Assembly (NCBI GenBank): GCA_921293015.1
Contig: OV121083.1
Coordinates: forward strand, 31,116,908 to 31,180,907
DNA length: 64,000 nucleotides
Reading direction: 5' to 3'
Source of the DNA: Phorcus lineatus
Lineage: Eukaryota; Mollusca; Gastropoda; Trochida; Trochidae
In this document: positions 46,603-58,716 of the stretch, piece by piece
Layout of the letters: each line of letters starts with the position of its first letter
Position numbering within the stretch: position 1 is the stretch's first letter
Translations under genes and position numbers: made by a program
The notes under the pieces: generated by a model
What the model was told of the DNA's origin: nothing
What the model saw: only the letters and a program-made list of their open reading frames with translations
The model's database searches: none

Positions 46603-47943
46603 CAGACTTGCCTTGAGTTAGATTTAATATCTAATGTACTACACATTTCTTTCCAAGATAGGATTTTTGCCTTACTTATTAAAGTTTTAATCTTAATTCT
46701 AGCTGCTTCGGCTTGTTGTATTAACTTCTTATCCTTTTTAGCTTTTTTCCTGAGCAATTTTCTTTCTTTTCTTGCTTGCATAATTTCTTCATTCCACCAT
46801 GGTACTGGTATATGATTGTGAGTTCTCTTGTTTGGAATGGCTACATTAGCAACATTTATGATTACCTCGGTGATATTTTTGTTGTATATGTTAACATCTT
46901 CGTCTTTTACATCATTGTTTAGGTTTTGCTCACGTATATTTTGAAATATTTCCCAATTTGCTTTGTTAAAATTCTAAATTTTATGGGTGTTGTTATTTTG
47001 TGCCTGTTGTGTATTGTCATTCTTTAATGTGGTGAATAGTGGGAAGTGATCGCTTCTCCAACTGTCGTCATGAACATATTAACTAGCATCATTAACTAGG
47101 TCAGGTGTAATAATGCTAAGGTCTATTGTGGTATATATATCTTGTGTTAGCCTGTGAAAAGAAGGTTCACCGTTGTTGAGAACAATAAGTTTGTTATCCT
47201 CTAACCATTTTTGTATGACTGTTCCTCTGGTATTGGTTCTATCGTCTTTCTCCCAGAGGCGATGGTGTGCATTAAAATCGCCTCCCAGATAAGCTGAGTC
47301 AGCGAGATAGGGTAGTAATTTGCTGAGTAATTCAACCGTAATTTTTGTGCTGTGGGGTAAATAAATAGACATTGATAACATTTGTTGGTTTATTACCATA
47401 AATGTCTATTGTTACGCCATTAATTTCTATGCCTTCAATGATTATGTCTAAGGATTTGTAATCAATACCATGTTTTACTCCAATTATTAGTCCACCTTGT
47501 GGGTTTTTTCTTATATCCGTAAAACGATCTTTTCTTAGTGTGTTATAACCTGGGATTTTGTAATCCCTTCTTTTGGATAATTTTTTTCCTGTAGAAGGAT
47601 TACGCTTGGTTGTTTTGACTTGTTTTGTAATAGTACTTTAAGCTCGGCACCATTGGTGCCTAGTCCATTAACATTTTGTTGTAGTACAGTGAAGTCTGCC
47701 ATTGAAAATGAGGGGGGCTTAACTGTTTCAGCGTGTGTGATTTAGTAATTGTTTCTTGCTGGGTAGTGAGAGGTGCTGTTTGTTGGATCGATTTGGTGGA
47801 TTTTCTCAAAGAAGTGTTCCCAGCTTAAGCTACATAACCCTAGTTTCATTGCTTTTGAGTACATTCTCTTGACATCTCTTTGGTGTTCTTTGTCAGAGTA
47901 TCTTGGTGTTGAGTTGATAATTGTTTGGGTTAAGAATAGTATC
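46603..47943 (-). pseudogene. Jockey/I-like LINE, segment 2: end of gag, endonuclease, linker
   Basis: On the - strand: 47943-47742 is the gag C-terminus (TPRYSDKEHQRDVKRMYSKA). From about 47702, MADFTVLQQNVNGLGTNGAE starts the endonuclease, followed after a frame change by NPQGGLIIGVKHG. Frame 47399-47079 has YLGGDFNAHHRLWEKDDR and TTIDLSIITPD. 47000-46780 reads IPVPWWNEEIMQARKERKL, the typical PWWN linker. 46781-46603 ends SNSRQ. GGDFNAHH and PWWN are hallmarks of the Jockey/I group. Confidence 0.85.
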
Positions 47944-49639
47944 ACTGGAGTAACGCGCGTTCATTCCATATCTTTCCACATTTGGCAAGGCGTTCTTGCC
48001 AAAAACTGAAAGGCATCCTTTCCACAGCAAGGAAAGGTCACCTTTCCGTTGCCTATCTTTCCAAATTGATTAAGTCAATAAAGCGCGCATAAAATCGCAC
48101 TTTATGTTTTTATCATTTCTAAGCAGTATGGTTGAAAAGGTTTTTTTTTAATTTCTTATTTGAAACATGAATTTGATTTCCTGAAATTTCGAGATCATGA
48201 AACTGTGTAAATCCTGGACGGGGAAAGATAATTCTCAATAATTATTTTAGAATTAATAACTAGGAGAAAAGTGAAATGAAAAGCTGTTAAGAAGTCATTG
48301 TGAATTATCGAGTGGCATATATAAAGAAACAGTATCATATTTAATTGGATAACATAGTTCACATATCTATAAAGATCATTAAAGGGATTTACTATATAGT
48401 TATTTAACGCATAACGTATTTGTCATAATAATTTTATGGATAGTTATATAGCACTTTTCCACGAACTAATACATACTCAAAGTGCATTACTCTGAAAGTA
48501 GCGAATTTTCAAAGTGCTAAATTAAGTTCAGTAAAAGTGAAAAGCTGCCTCATATACTTCATTTCATAAATCAATAAAGCATGTGTTAGTTGATCAGTTA
48601 AACATGTGAAACGTACATTTTCATGGAATCTATCCACAAGAACATAAATATCCAAGTCCTTTTTAGCTTAAGAACAGAACATGAAACCCATCACTGATGA
48701 GTGGCTAAACAGATAAACGACACAATTACTACATCCAGCTATCACATTCAAACAATAATGGCCACCAGATAAGAAAAATAGAGCCGATGCAAAATTAGTT
48801 TGATAATTTCTTATCTAACCTCTCAGATTTCGTTGGATAACAGGATGTGGTAAAGCAATGTATCCTGTTGTTTCAAGACACGAGAGACACCGTTCTGACA
48901 AAACAGACTGATACAAGGTCACTTGTCTACAAGCCACCTGCATATGCTTGTACAGCACGGTTGACACCTGCTCAATACCTGAAGCTGACAACTGGTCATA
49001 GTGTGATAGGTTATATTGGTCTGAGATGCTAAATGGTATTATCTGACGCTAACGAGTACTCGTTGTTTTAGTGACATTTGTTAATTTTTCTTAAAACAGA
49101 ACAACATAATAATAAAATCTAAATTTGCCAATGCGGATCTAAGAAAAATAAGTCATTCACTGTAAAAAATAGTACTGAATGCTTGATGACATAGATGAAA
49201 GAGAATGACCACTCAAAATCATTTTTAATAGAGGCGCGAAAAGGATGAACATACATCTTGATAAATAAATAATAATAACAAAATCAAAACATAAGAAAGG
49301 CTGAAATAAAAAAAAAGATCAGCACACACATCTCATATGATTTCCTCTGAAATTGAAATATTTAGTGATATTCTGAATTTTACCATGAGTTTATAACAAC
49401 ATGCTGTTTTTTCTATTTTGCTTGAGGTATCAAGTCAAAACATATTAATCAACATAGAGACCTATGTTTTAAGGTAGAGGAATTTTGATGAGGTACCACT
49501 TTTCATAAAAGAAACAATTAAACATAGAATAAAACCACTTAAAGTAAAAGGCATCAAGTTATTTTCATATATAAACAGTTGATATGATAGACTTTTGTCA
49601 TATGCTCTTATATATAGCCATTAATATAAGAAAACAAGT

Positions 49640-49930
49640 TTGAAATTAAGAACCCTGCACAAGCAGGGAGCTTGGATCTAGATGGATCTTGATGTTGTTT
49701 TGAATAGGATTATTGTTAACTAAATGCTTGTTAAGGACCCTTCTTCAAAAATTTATTTAATGTAAAGTTGGTATGCAGTGTAATCTGTTATTTCTGTTTT
49801 GATAATAAAGCTTTTAGAAGAATCCCGTAGTAGCAGTGAGCTTGGATCTAGATAAATAAGTCAATCTTTATGTTGTTTTAAATAGGATTACTGTTAACTA
49901 AATGCTTGTTAATGTCCCTTTTTCAATAAT
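49640..49930. repeat. Two-unit tandem duplication, period about 170 bp
   Basis: GAGCTTGGATCTAGAT, ATGTTGTTTT(G/A)AATAGGATTA and TAACTAAATGCTTGTTAA occur in the same order at 49670-49735 and 49838-49912, with moderate divergence. Confidence 0.75.
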
Positions 49931-50595
49931 TTACAGAAGAACATTGCAGAACAGAGTAGGGGAAGTCTATGACAATATGTATTCTTTAATGGGGTGTGTA
50001 CATTTTGCCGCTCCAGAAGCAAGAGTGTAATGTGTTTATGAATTTGTTGGATAGCAAGTTTGAAAGGAACTAGCCCGAATGCGCCAGACCATCTTCATTC
50101 TGAGGTAAGTGATTGACATAAATAATGTCTAAATCAAGGTTATTTTGTTGTATACAGTACATCTGTTGGTTAGATCAATGCCTACCAAATATAGATCACT
50201 GATATTCTAATATAGATTATGAATAACGACACATTATTCTACATCCACCTTGACTGGCAAATGAATCAGAATTTGTCAAATAATATATTGCTATATTGCT
50301 GTCTTCGAATTGAATGCAGCGACCTAAATGAACATGTCTCCAACATCAGCTTTCAGTCCACATGCTTATAAATTTAACAGGCAGATTTTTTTCCAAATAA
50401 TGTTCACATGACATACATGTAGACACGTGGATGACCCAAAGCATGAATTTTTCTAGTTGAATAAAGACATTCATTGAAATAACCAACCTTTTCAATATTC
50501 GAGAATAATTTAATGATTTTTAACAGTTTCTGAAGAAAGTATGACGTAAAGACTAATATATATCAAAATATTTTTATGAAACCATTGGCATACTT

Positions 50596-50625
50596 GGGGG
50601 GGGGGGGGGGGGGGGAGGGAGGGGG
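50596..50625 (+). repeat. Poly-G tract (20 G, then GGGAGGGGG-type)
   Basis: An uninterrupted run of 20 G at 50596-50615 followed by two interrupted G blocks. It has G-quadruplex potential. Run length in the assembly may be inaccurate. Confidence 0.9.
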
Positions 50626-50699
50626 ATATGCCCTATTAATTAATTCACTTCTTATTTTGATCTCGTTCATCTTTGTTGTCAAACACGTCTGTTTAGCGT

Positions 50700-50810
50700 C
50701 ACTTCTTTTGCTGACTCTCTCCCTGTCCCTCACACACGCCCAACAATTTTATTGTCATGTTAAGATCAGAGAGACATCCTTGATTGTCCGCTAGACTAGG
50801 TAACGAACGG
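50700..50810. repeat. Dispersed duplicate inside element T, copy 1
   Basis: GAGACATCCTTGATTGTCCGCT with its upstream CCCTCACACACGCCC context resembles 52430-52545 (GAGGCAACCTTGATTGTCGGCT). Copies are about 70 percent alike over 80-100 bp. Confidence 0.5.
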
Positions 50811-53638
50811 TTAATTACCATGTAGTAAAATTGTGCAACATCCTCTCTCTCTTAGTTGACAGAGAGACCTGTGTAGTTACTTAGCAAGGTAAGCCGTATT
50901 ATCTAATTGTATGAGATTGTTTAATAACCATATTTTTATTTCGTACAAAATTTGGATTGGCGAACAAGTCATTTGGCCTATTTTAACGCCGTTCCAATAC
51001 AAAATTTATCAATACATGGATACAGAACAACGAATTAGAGAAATAAAAAACTTGTGAGAACATACTTGTGCTATTAATAACAAAGCATAGCGAAAATTTT
51101 CAAAATTGTTGGGTATGCCTTATCATTGGCTTAACTGAAGCACATGATTATAAACGTGAATTAAATTAAAAATAATCTTAGTAATTGAAGAAATCACGAA
51201 AATCGTTTACTTATGTGTATGAAGTCATGTGGAATTAAGGATGTTTCTATTTGTTAAATAGCTCAAATTGCCACTACCGTATAGAACTGTCTTTACATCA
51301 TATCCATGAATATAGAAATATATTTGCTCTTAAAATTTTCGACAAATTAAGAGATAATGTAACATACTTTGTCAATTAACGTGTCCGCAAGAACATCTCG
51401 GCGTGTCCAATATATGTCTATTATATTTTTTGCATTCACTACAAGCGAGCTTGAGGCGACACTTGATTATTTGACAAAATCAAGAACTTGAATTTAAAAT
51501 GTATGCGACATTATCACATGGTATGAAACCGTTTGTTGAATGACTAAGACAACATTCACAGAAAGACATATGAAGCAAGATCTGGAGCATGGAGAGTTAA
51601 TAAAAGAAATGTAAGACATCTTATAACATGATATGAAACCCGTTGTTGATTGTCTTAAACATCCATTTATTTCACTGTTAGCACACCATGGAAGGCAAGT
51701 CCAAATTTTACTTATTAGACAGAGGTTAATATGCAAGGTGAAGTTTTTATTTACAATATTTACCACAAGTGCACATATTGAAGAATCAGTATGTATATAC
51801 TATCGCCAGTTGATTATAAATATCCATTTGTTTTCATACATCCATTTCATCTTTTACAAAAATAGACTTTATATTATTGATATTTTGATAATTTTACTTT
51901 ACGCGGTGTTTCTAATCTTGACACAGAAATTTAAATTATTTCCTTATTTCATTAACTTGAAAAAGAATTGATATTATATAGGAATTATCAGAAAACAATC
52001 TTATACCGTTTCATGTATGAGCAAACCTATCAACAGAAATGAAATGTTCATAAAACTATATTTTAAGCTATGTATGAGCCGATTGAGCTTTCTATCAAAT
52101 TCTTTTGTGGACATTTGAGTTTTGGTTCAAATATGTGGTTCCTGGGTTTGATATATTAAAACGTGACCTCCGAAATAAACTCTGTTAATGTAATAATGAA
52201 TAGCCTAATATTTTCATCATAAATTGTAAATCGATCATTGGCTAAATCTATATTTTAGATATGATATTCACAGTTCACATTTCACTTCACAGTGAAACTC
52301 AATTCATAATCCATTGGTCCAGGTCTCGTCAATGGCATAGCGGGAATACTATAGCATAGACCGCCAAATAGCAATGAAAGCAATCCTGTCAGACGCTCCT
52401 TCCAAGCGAGTGTCACTTCCAGACGCCCCACCCCTCACGCCCCCTCCCCCTTCTGGTTCAGCCTCTACACTAAACGCATCCAGTTAATTACCACTTTGAG
52501 ATCAAAGAGGCAACCTTGATTGTCGGCTTGACAAGATGTATATTGTTTATGATGAGCGATTCTTCTCACAGAAAGCCTAAGCTGCATTATTTGAAATAGG
52601 GGATATGTAAGATTCAATAATGTATTTTTGTGGATCTGTTTTATAAGATTTTTCTATTTTGCTTGTTATTATCAAACGATAACATTAGATTGTATGTTTC
52701 TATATTCTATTTCTAAAATGTTCTTTATTATGTTAAGCTCATGAACAAGGAATATTAGATCAACCCTTTGTTGTTGATATCATAGGTTTTACCATAATTA
52801 TACATGACATTGTAAGTTGCAATTTACATACACATAGCTTAATGTTTCCTTAATTTGGACAGTGAATGTTTGGCGAACTAGCTGTTGCCTTAGAATTTAC
52901 TTTCCTTAAATGAGACATATATATCTTTTCGAAATACATATCGAACAATCATAAACATGCATGAATGTAGTCATACATTTAAGTACACATATTTGTTATA
53001 TGATCCTGTATTTAGTTGTTTTATATAAAAGGGATATTGTCATCTTCACAATGCTCTTATTACATCAACATTCTATATTCTTTTTAAAAACTCATTCATA
53101 CATTGTTGTATGCATAATAGTTTTTACCTAATCCAATTGATTTTTTAACCTATGAAGCCTGGAATTAAAAAAAAACATTAAAAAAATGAAATTACACCAC
53201 ACTGTAAAACGTTTTTAGTTTTGATATTTATTTATGAAACTGGTTTTGTCAAATTATATACTTCATGCTGAGTTTAGAATGTGGCGACTCAATTGCCCAT
53301 CACAAGACACTGATAAGATTCAATGCATACTGTCCATAGCTGGGTCCTAATGTTGTCATAATTAACAGGTGCCTATTATGTAATCTATTTCCTGTCAAAT
53401 TTCATTGTTAAATTAATTGTCTCTAATAGCACTTATTTAATTTCCACGCCTGTGCTTTGGACCCTTTGGCAAATGGCGGTTTATGTCAACATCCGTTCAT
53501 ACTGACACAACTCTTGGCATTACACAGCTAATTAGTACATCTTAACAACGACAAACATTGTAAACCAATGAACTTGTAGAATATATACGTTCAACCAATG
53601 AGAAGAAAATCTTCTGCAATGCTATCGATGCTTACAGT

Positions 53639-54345
53639 CACTTGAAAAAAGTAGATCATTTGGAAAGGTACCCAATTTAATAGGATTATTCAGGAAGTCG
53701 ATCAAGTTGCAAACAATTCATGGATTACTTTTTCTGACGATTGAAACGGGTATGTACTTTGTCATTGATAATCTTTCAAACTTCACTTTCAAGAAGGTCG
53801 CCATTTACCTTTGAAATCAAACAAATTATTGCGAACAAATGATAATCATTGCCAAAAAATTTTTCTTAGCATTTTCCATGATGAAAATGCATACAATTTT
53901 CTAAATATCTTTTTATTTAAATGATGCAATTTCAAAACTCTATATCTCTTATTCATTGCATGTGTTTACGTCAATCCTTAAATAGTAAAATGATTTATTT
54001 AATTTCTGCAATAAAATAAAAATAATGCAGGATTTGATTCATCATTTTAAAATAAAAGTCTTCATTTGTTAAAAAATTGCGATGAAAAACGTTTTTAATT
54101 CTTTTTCAAAGGTAAATTAAATTTCATGTCTTAAAAAATCAATCTTTCAAACAAAACAAAGGTTTTCAAAATGTAAAAATAATTGTAGGTTAACTTAATC
54201 AAAGACTTCTAAAGATATTCATAACATGACGAATTTGACAAACAGAATAAAGGGACATAACTCTTGGTCAGACAGGTAAGGTGCTAATTAGTTTGAAAGG
54301 CTGTGGAAAGGTCGCCTTGCCGTGCGTTCTTTCCAAAGAGGCTTT
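53639..54345. repeat. Copy 2 of the repeat also found at 171-830
   Basis: Collinear with 171-830. Unlike that copy it continues into the GGAAAG hairpin region and the terminal inverted repeat of element T, so it shows the family's true boundary. Confidence 0.85.
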
Positions 54346-54481
54346 GGAAAGGGCGTTCTTTAAGCCTTTGGAAAGGTGTGGAAGGGTGCCTCTTTCCTTC
54401 TATGGAAAGTTTGGAATGGTGCCTCTTTCCTCTTGGAAAGGACGCCTTTAAGATTTTGGAATGAACGCTCGTTACTCCACT

Positions 54482-55144
54482 GTATGATCCTATCCACAAA
54501 ACTGTTTGTTTTGATTTTGGTTGTGCCTTAGTGTTTCTACGATGAAGTGTTTCCCTAAGGTCCTGTTGTCTTTGTTGTTGGGATTTTTTGGTAGTGCTTT
54601 TTTGAGCAATGTGAGGATAGGCAAGTTTTTTCCTCATCATTGGTGGTAGATATTTTTCTGATTTGATTTGTTTTTTGTTTTTGCTAACTTTGTTTTGTTG
54701 CTCTGATTCCTTGTGGTTAGACCTTATGTCTTCCAGAAGTCTTTCTTAAACTTTTTTCAATGTTTCCTCTAATCTTTTGTGTTTTTCTTTTGAGTTGTTT
54801 ACGTGTTGTCTAGGCACTACTTTTCTAGAGTAAAGACTTTCTTCATTGATTGGTGAATGTCTGGGTGAAGAGTGATTTGATGAGTTAAATATAACAGATT
54901 GGTTGTAATCTTTTTCGGTGGTTTTGTTGGTTTTGTTGTCAGTGATTGTTTTGAAGTGATGTTTATTGAGTTGTTGTAACTGCTTTAATCTATAGGGACA
55001 TTTTCGCGACAGTGCAGTTTCCACAGTTTCCACAATACATTTTATGTCTACACATGTCAAAGTCGTGCCCCGAGTGGTGACATCTAGAGCAGTGTTTTGC
55101 ATTTCCTGCGAAGGTGATGTGTTTGGGTAGTGTTGTTCCTTCAA
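54482..55144 (-). pseudogene. Jockey/I-like LINE, segment 1b: gag zinc knuckle and C-terminal half
   Basis: On the - strand, a frame through about 55110-55010 encodes AKHCSRCHHSGHDFDMC, a CCHC zinc knuckle (C-x2-C-x4-H-x4-C), followed by MYCGNCGNC. The frame then shifts to that of 54746-55144, which supplies a Ser/Asn-rich tail (SVIFNSSNHSSPRHSPINE). Frame 54640 downward adds KSQQQRQQDLRETLHRR and stops being gag at the element T terminus (SKQTVLWIGSY). Retroviral-type knuckles in ORF1 are typical of the Jockey/I group. Confidence 0.8.
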
Positions 55145-55860
55145 AGGTCACCATTACTGATGGTGTATTTTCGTCCTGTTGTTTTAAATTCTTTTAACCT
55201 GCAGTATTTTGATACTGTTGTATTTATTTGCACAGTTTTAACCATGTTCCAGATCTTCGTCTGTTCTGCTTTTGCAAATTTTGATAACTCCTTTTTTTGC
55301 TTATCCCAATTGGGAATGCTGTATTTAACTTTGACCCCATTGATTGTAGTGTGCCCTGATATGTTGTCGAGGTACTGTTTGTTGTCAGTAGTGATCAGGA
55401 AACCTTTTCCACATTTCGTAATTTTGGTGGGATGTGCGCCTTGTTTGCACAGCTGGTATGTAATGTCTTGACAACTCATGTTTCTATTAAGATCAATGTT
55501 GTCGACTGCTGTCATGACTAATTGAAATTTACTGCTTGTAGTTTTGGTTGATGTGCAATGGTTGGTATGGTTTGGTGTGAATGTTTATTACTTTTTTATT
55601 TATTGTCGGGGGTTGAACTTGAAGAGTCCGACATGGCGGTCAGATTCCTCTGTCTTTCATTTTTACTTTTCCTGTTGCTGTAAACAGCAAATCCATCAGT
55701 ATCCATACTTGTGTTTTCTTGTACGACTAGATCGCCAAATGCGATTTGAAAATTAGCAGATCCAAGTAATTGGTTGTGATCTTTATGTATCTCAATGGCA
55801 GTTGGACTACAGTCCAAAATGGAGTTTTTAATTAATTCTAGTGGATTATCCATAGTTTGT
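55141..55860 (-). pseudogene. Jockey/I-like LINE, segment 1a: gag N-terminal half
   Basis: A frame from ATG at about 55853 (MDNPLELIKNSILDCSPTAI, ending SDSSSSTPDNK at 55596) and the frame 55515-55141 (QDITYQLCKQGAHPTKITKC, TINGVKVKYSIPNWDKQKKE) flank a short frameshifted stretch. The second frame matches the region upstream of the zinc knuckle in Jockey gag proteins. It joins the knuckle frame through one frameshift near 55145. Confidence 0.7.
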
Positions 55861-56714
55861 AAATGTTGTTTATTTTGTTGGGTATGATAGACGTTTAACA
55901 CTAACCCTATCAGCGAAGTGTGTTTCTATATATGTATGCGGTTGGGTTCCTAGAGCTATTCCTAGAGCTTATTACGAAACCACCTAGAATAATATATATT
56001 ATTCTAAAACTCATCACACCTCCAAGCCCAACCTTGTAGGTCACAACTGACCTTGTCCACGCTAAAGAACAAGGTGATTCACTTCGACGCCACCCCGACA
56101 AGCAGGTTATGCAATCAAACAATGGACCTGAGCTACGTAAGCTAGACCTTTTTTTGCTTGGGGTTGGGTAGAGAGCACACTTCTTAGCTAGATATAATTT
56201 AAATGACATTATGTTAAATATAACTATAATAAGGTGTATGCGCTGTGGTGCGTGAATGCGCTGTCGGGGTGCAGGGTTAGTGAGGGTGAGGGTTGTAGGT
56301 GGTGAGTATTCCTCGTAGTCGAATCATTAGCAAATGTGCTAATTGGTGTGCTGTTGTTGTGCTTCAAGGGAAAATCTTAAAGAACTCACGTTGAAATCCA
56401 TTTGGAATTCCTAATAACTGATCCGAATCGGTAAATCCGAATGCTTCCTCTGATCTTTATTGTAAGTCCGAATTTTTGACCCGCGTACAGTCCAAATAGA
56501 ATGTGAATACTCCTCGTATTCAAATGTTGAGCGTTGGTCAATGGGTTGTTTCACTGAATCTTTAATAAAGTAATAAGGTAATAATATTTGAATAAATATC
56601 CTCAATTCGAGTAGAGACACTGTGGGTACAGAGGTTGGGTTGTTTTGTAGTTGCGCGAGTGACTGATGATACGTCTGATCTCTCCGGTGTCCCAGAGAGA
56701 AGTGAAGACAGCGT
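55861..56714 (-). other. Probable 5' UTR of the Jockey-like LINE
   Basis: More GC-balanced than the surroundings, without long ORFs. It lies between the gag start and the inverted-repeat element E. The LINE 5' end is not defined; element E may have inserted at or near it. Confidence 0.35.
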
Positions 56715-56959
56715 GACATCTTAGAGGACTTAAATTTGACAGTGAGTCTTTCATGTCAACCAGAAATTAGCCATGAATGGGCACTAATTACAAATTTTTT
56801 TGGCTAAAACAACAGCTAATGCCAGAAAAGCTCACAACGTATAACCAGACTGTTATCTTATCAATATACCTTATCAATTTATGATTAAATCTCTTTATAG
56901 AACAATTTCCAAATTATTTATTATCCATCATCAATAAAACCAACAATTCAATTGTAAAA

Positions 56960-57317
56960 TTCCTTTGTATCATTTTGCAGTTACGACGCCATATCACAAA
57001 GTGAGACATCAAATTATAATTATTATCCTATTTTATTATCATATTATTTCTTTTTATTTATCTTTTTTCCTGATAATGTATTATTTTTCATTCCTTCCCC
57101 TATTATCAAAATTCAAAATTAATACTCTCTGGCATTCACTCAAAATTTTTACTTATTTAGAACTCTATTAAATACCATTTTTTCGGAATCCCATAACTTA
57201 TTCCAAATTTTATTCCCTATTTTTGCTATAATCAAGTATGGGCCCCACATCGGCGACATCACCAAAAGGTGGAAGCAGACGCTTAAACCCCAACTCAACA
57301 ACAACAACAACAACATA
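56960..57317 (+). repeat. LINE 3' end with (CAA)n tail
   Basis: A stretch with ACCAAAAGGTGGAAGCAGAC and CTTAAACCCCAACT ends in five to six CAA units at 57295-57315. A similar GGTGGAAGCAGAC block sits at 21.93 kb. It looks like the 3' terminus of a 5'-truncated non-LTR element with a microsatellite tail. No coding part is kept. Confidence 0.45.
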
Positions 57318-57694
57318 TCAATATATCTTATAGCTCAGTTAGCTAAATAAGATATACAAATATTTTAAAAGTTACATCATTTATATTGTTGTAAGTTGGG
57401 TATCTCAAATTCGTAATATTTAGCATAAATTAACTTCTAGGACCTAAACTGGCCTCAATATACATAATACAAATATACATATACAAACTATCAATCCAAT
57501 AGTGAACTAATATATAAACTGATATATTAAGGCCAAGATATGATACGATTAAAATATACCTTACTTTTTTATCAAGAGACTTTCTTCTATGGCCGCCTCA
57601 ACTTGGAACTTCTTTCATTACATATATATAATGAAGAAGGCCCGTACTTTACAATGATAAACTATATGGTAATAGTTTAGATATTGCAAATGTA

Positions 57695-58716
57695 ATGAAC
57701 CAATATTTCACTAATCAAACTAAAGTCAATAATCCTGACAGGCAAATTGAAGACGTTATTCCTATCATTAACAATCCTCTAAGTGATCTGTATCTTTATA
57801 CAAATGATGTTCATGATATTATGTCTTCATTAGATACAACAAAAGCGACGGGGCCAGACGGCATTAGCAATAAGTTCTTAAGAATGAACTCTGAACTGTT
57901 AGCGGGTCCTCTTACAGAAGTTTTTAACTTATTGCTTTCTAAAAAGATATTTCCGCAAATTTGGAAAGATGCCTCCGTTGTTCCTATTCATAAAAAGGGA
58001 AGTATTAATGATTGCACGAATTACAGACCTGTTGCAGTGACAAGCTGTGTGGCCAAAGTTTTTGAAAAATGTGTATTTAAACATGTGTATAATTTTCTCA
58101 AAGATAATAACATATTGTCTAACCTGCAATCTGGTTTTACACCAGGGGACTCTACTGTCAATCAACATACATATCTTTATGATTTCATAGCTGAAGCAGT
58201 AGATAAAGGTAAGGAAGTAAAAGCGGTCTTTTGTGATGTTAGTAAAGCTTTCGATAGAATTTGGCAAAGGGCATAATTTATAAACTTAAAAAATTTGGAA
58301 TAAATGAAAGTTTGTTAACATGGTTCGAGAGCTACCTTGAGAACAGAGAACAAGGTGTTGTTATTAATGGATTCCGATCTGATAACAGGCAAGTCTTTGC
58401 TGGCGTGCCACAAGGTTCCGTCTTGGGGCCGCTTTTGTTTATCTTATATATCAACGATATAGTTGAAGGCATCAATAGCAATATACGGCTCTTCGCGGAC
58501 GATACATACTTATACGCGATCATTGGGGATCCCGTTGAAACTTCTGCTGATATAAATGATGACTTGAAGCGAATTTCTGAATGGGCGGACAAATGGCAGG
58601 TATCATTTAATCCAAATAAAACTGTTTCTATTCGGTTTACTAGAAAATTGCAACCAGTTCAAATGCCAGATTTGACCATGAATGATAATACTATTGACTC
58701 CGTTCAAAGTCACTAA
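57695..58716 (+). pseudogene. LINE reverse transcriptase, one frame break
   Basis: Frame 57695-58276 has LDTTKATGPDGISNKFLR, ASVVPIHKKGSINDCTNYRP and VFCDVSKAFDRIW. Frame 58261-58716 has WFESYLENREQGVVING, GVPQGSVLGPLLFILYIND and LFADDTYLY, with the catalytic Asp pair at about 58495-58503. Only one small frameshift, near 58270 between KAFDRIWQRA and GIIYKLKKFG, interrupts the enzyme. The N-terminal endonuclease is lost by truncation. Confidence 0.85.

Larger units (their letters stand above)
48050..53638. other. Interior of element T, non-coding
   Basis: AT-rich, with no recognised gene. A 61-codon frame at 48847-49032 has no known motif. The small duplications and the G run in it are listed separately. 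Confidence 0.4.
47947..54478. mobile_element. Non-autonomous TIR element T, 6.5 kb, with hairpin-rich GGAAAG ends
   Basis: The left end GGAGTAACGCGCGTTCATTCC (47947-47967) is the inverse of the right end (54458-54478), with one mismatch. ACT flanks both ends (47944-47946, 54479-54481), giving a 3-bp duplication. Subterminal sequence at both ends is a dense set of short inverted GGAAAG/CTTTCC repeats able to form hairpins. No ORF above about 110 codons lies inside. It interrupts the gag gene of the Jockey-like LINE. A partial second copy of its right side is at 171-830. I cannot assign a superfamily. Confidence 0.8.

Noticed and set aside
48847..49032. 61-codon frame with several Thr/Arg/Lys residues as a gene inside element T
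   Set aside because: No motif, no splice context and no neighbouring coding sequence.
47944..54481. Reading element T as a CACTA element because CACTGG precedes its left end
   Set aside because: The right end does not mirror CACTG. The inverse match starts at GGAGTAACG, with ACT outside both ends.
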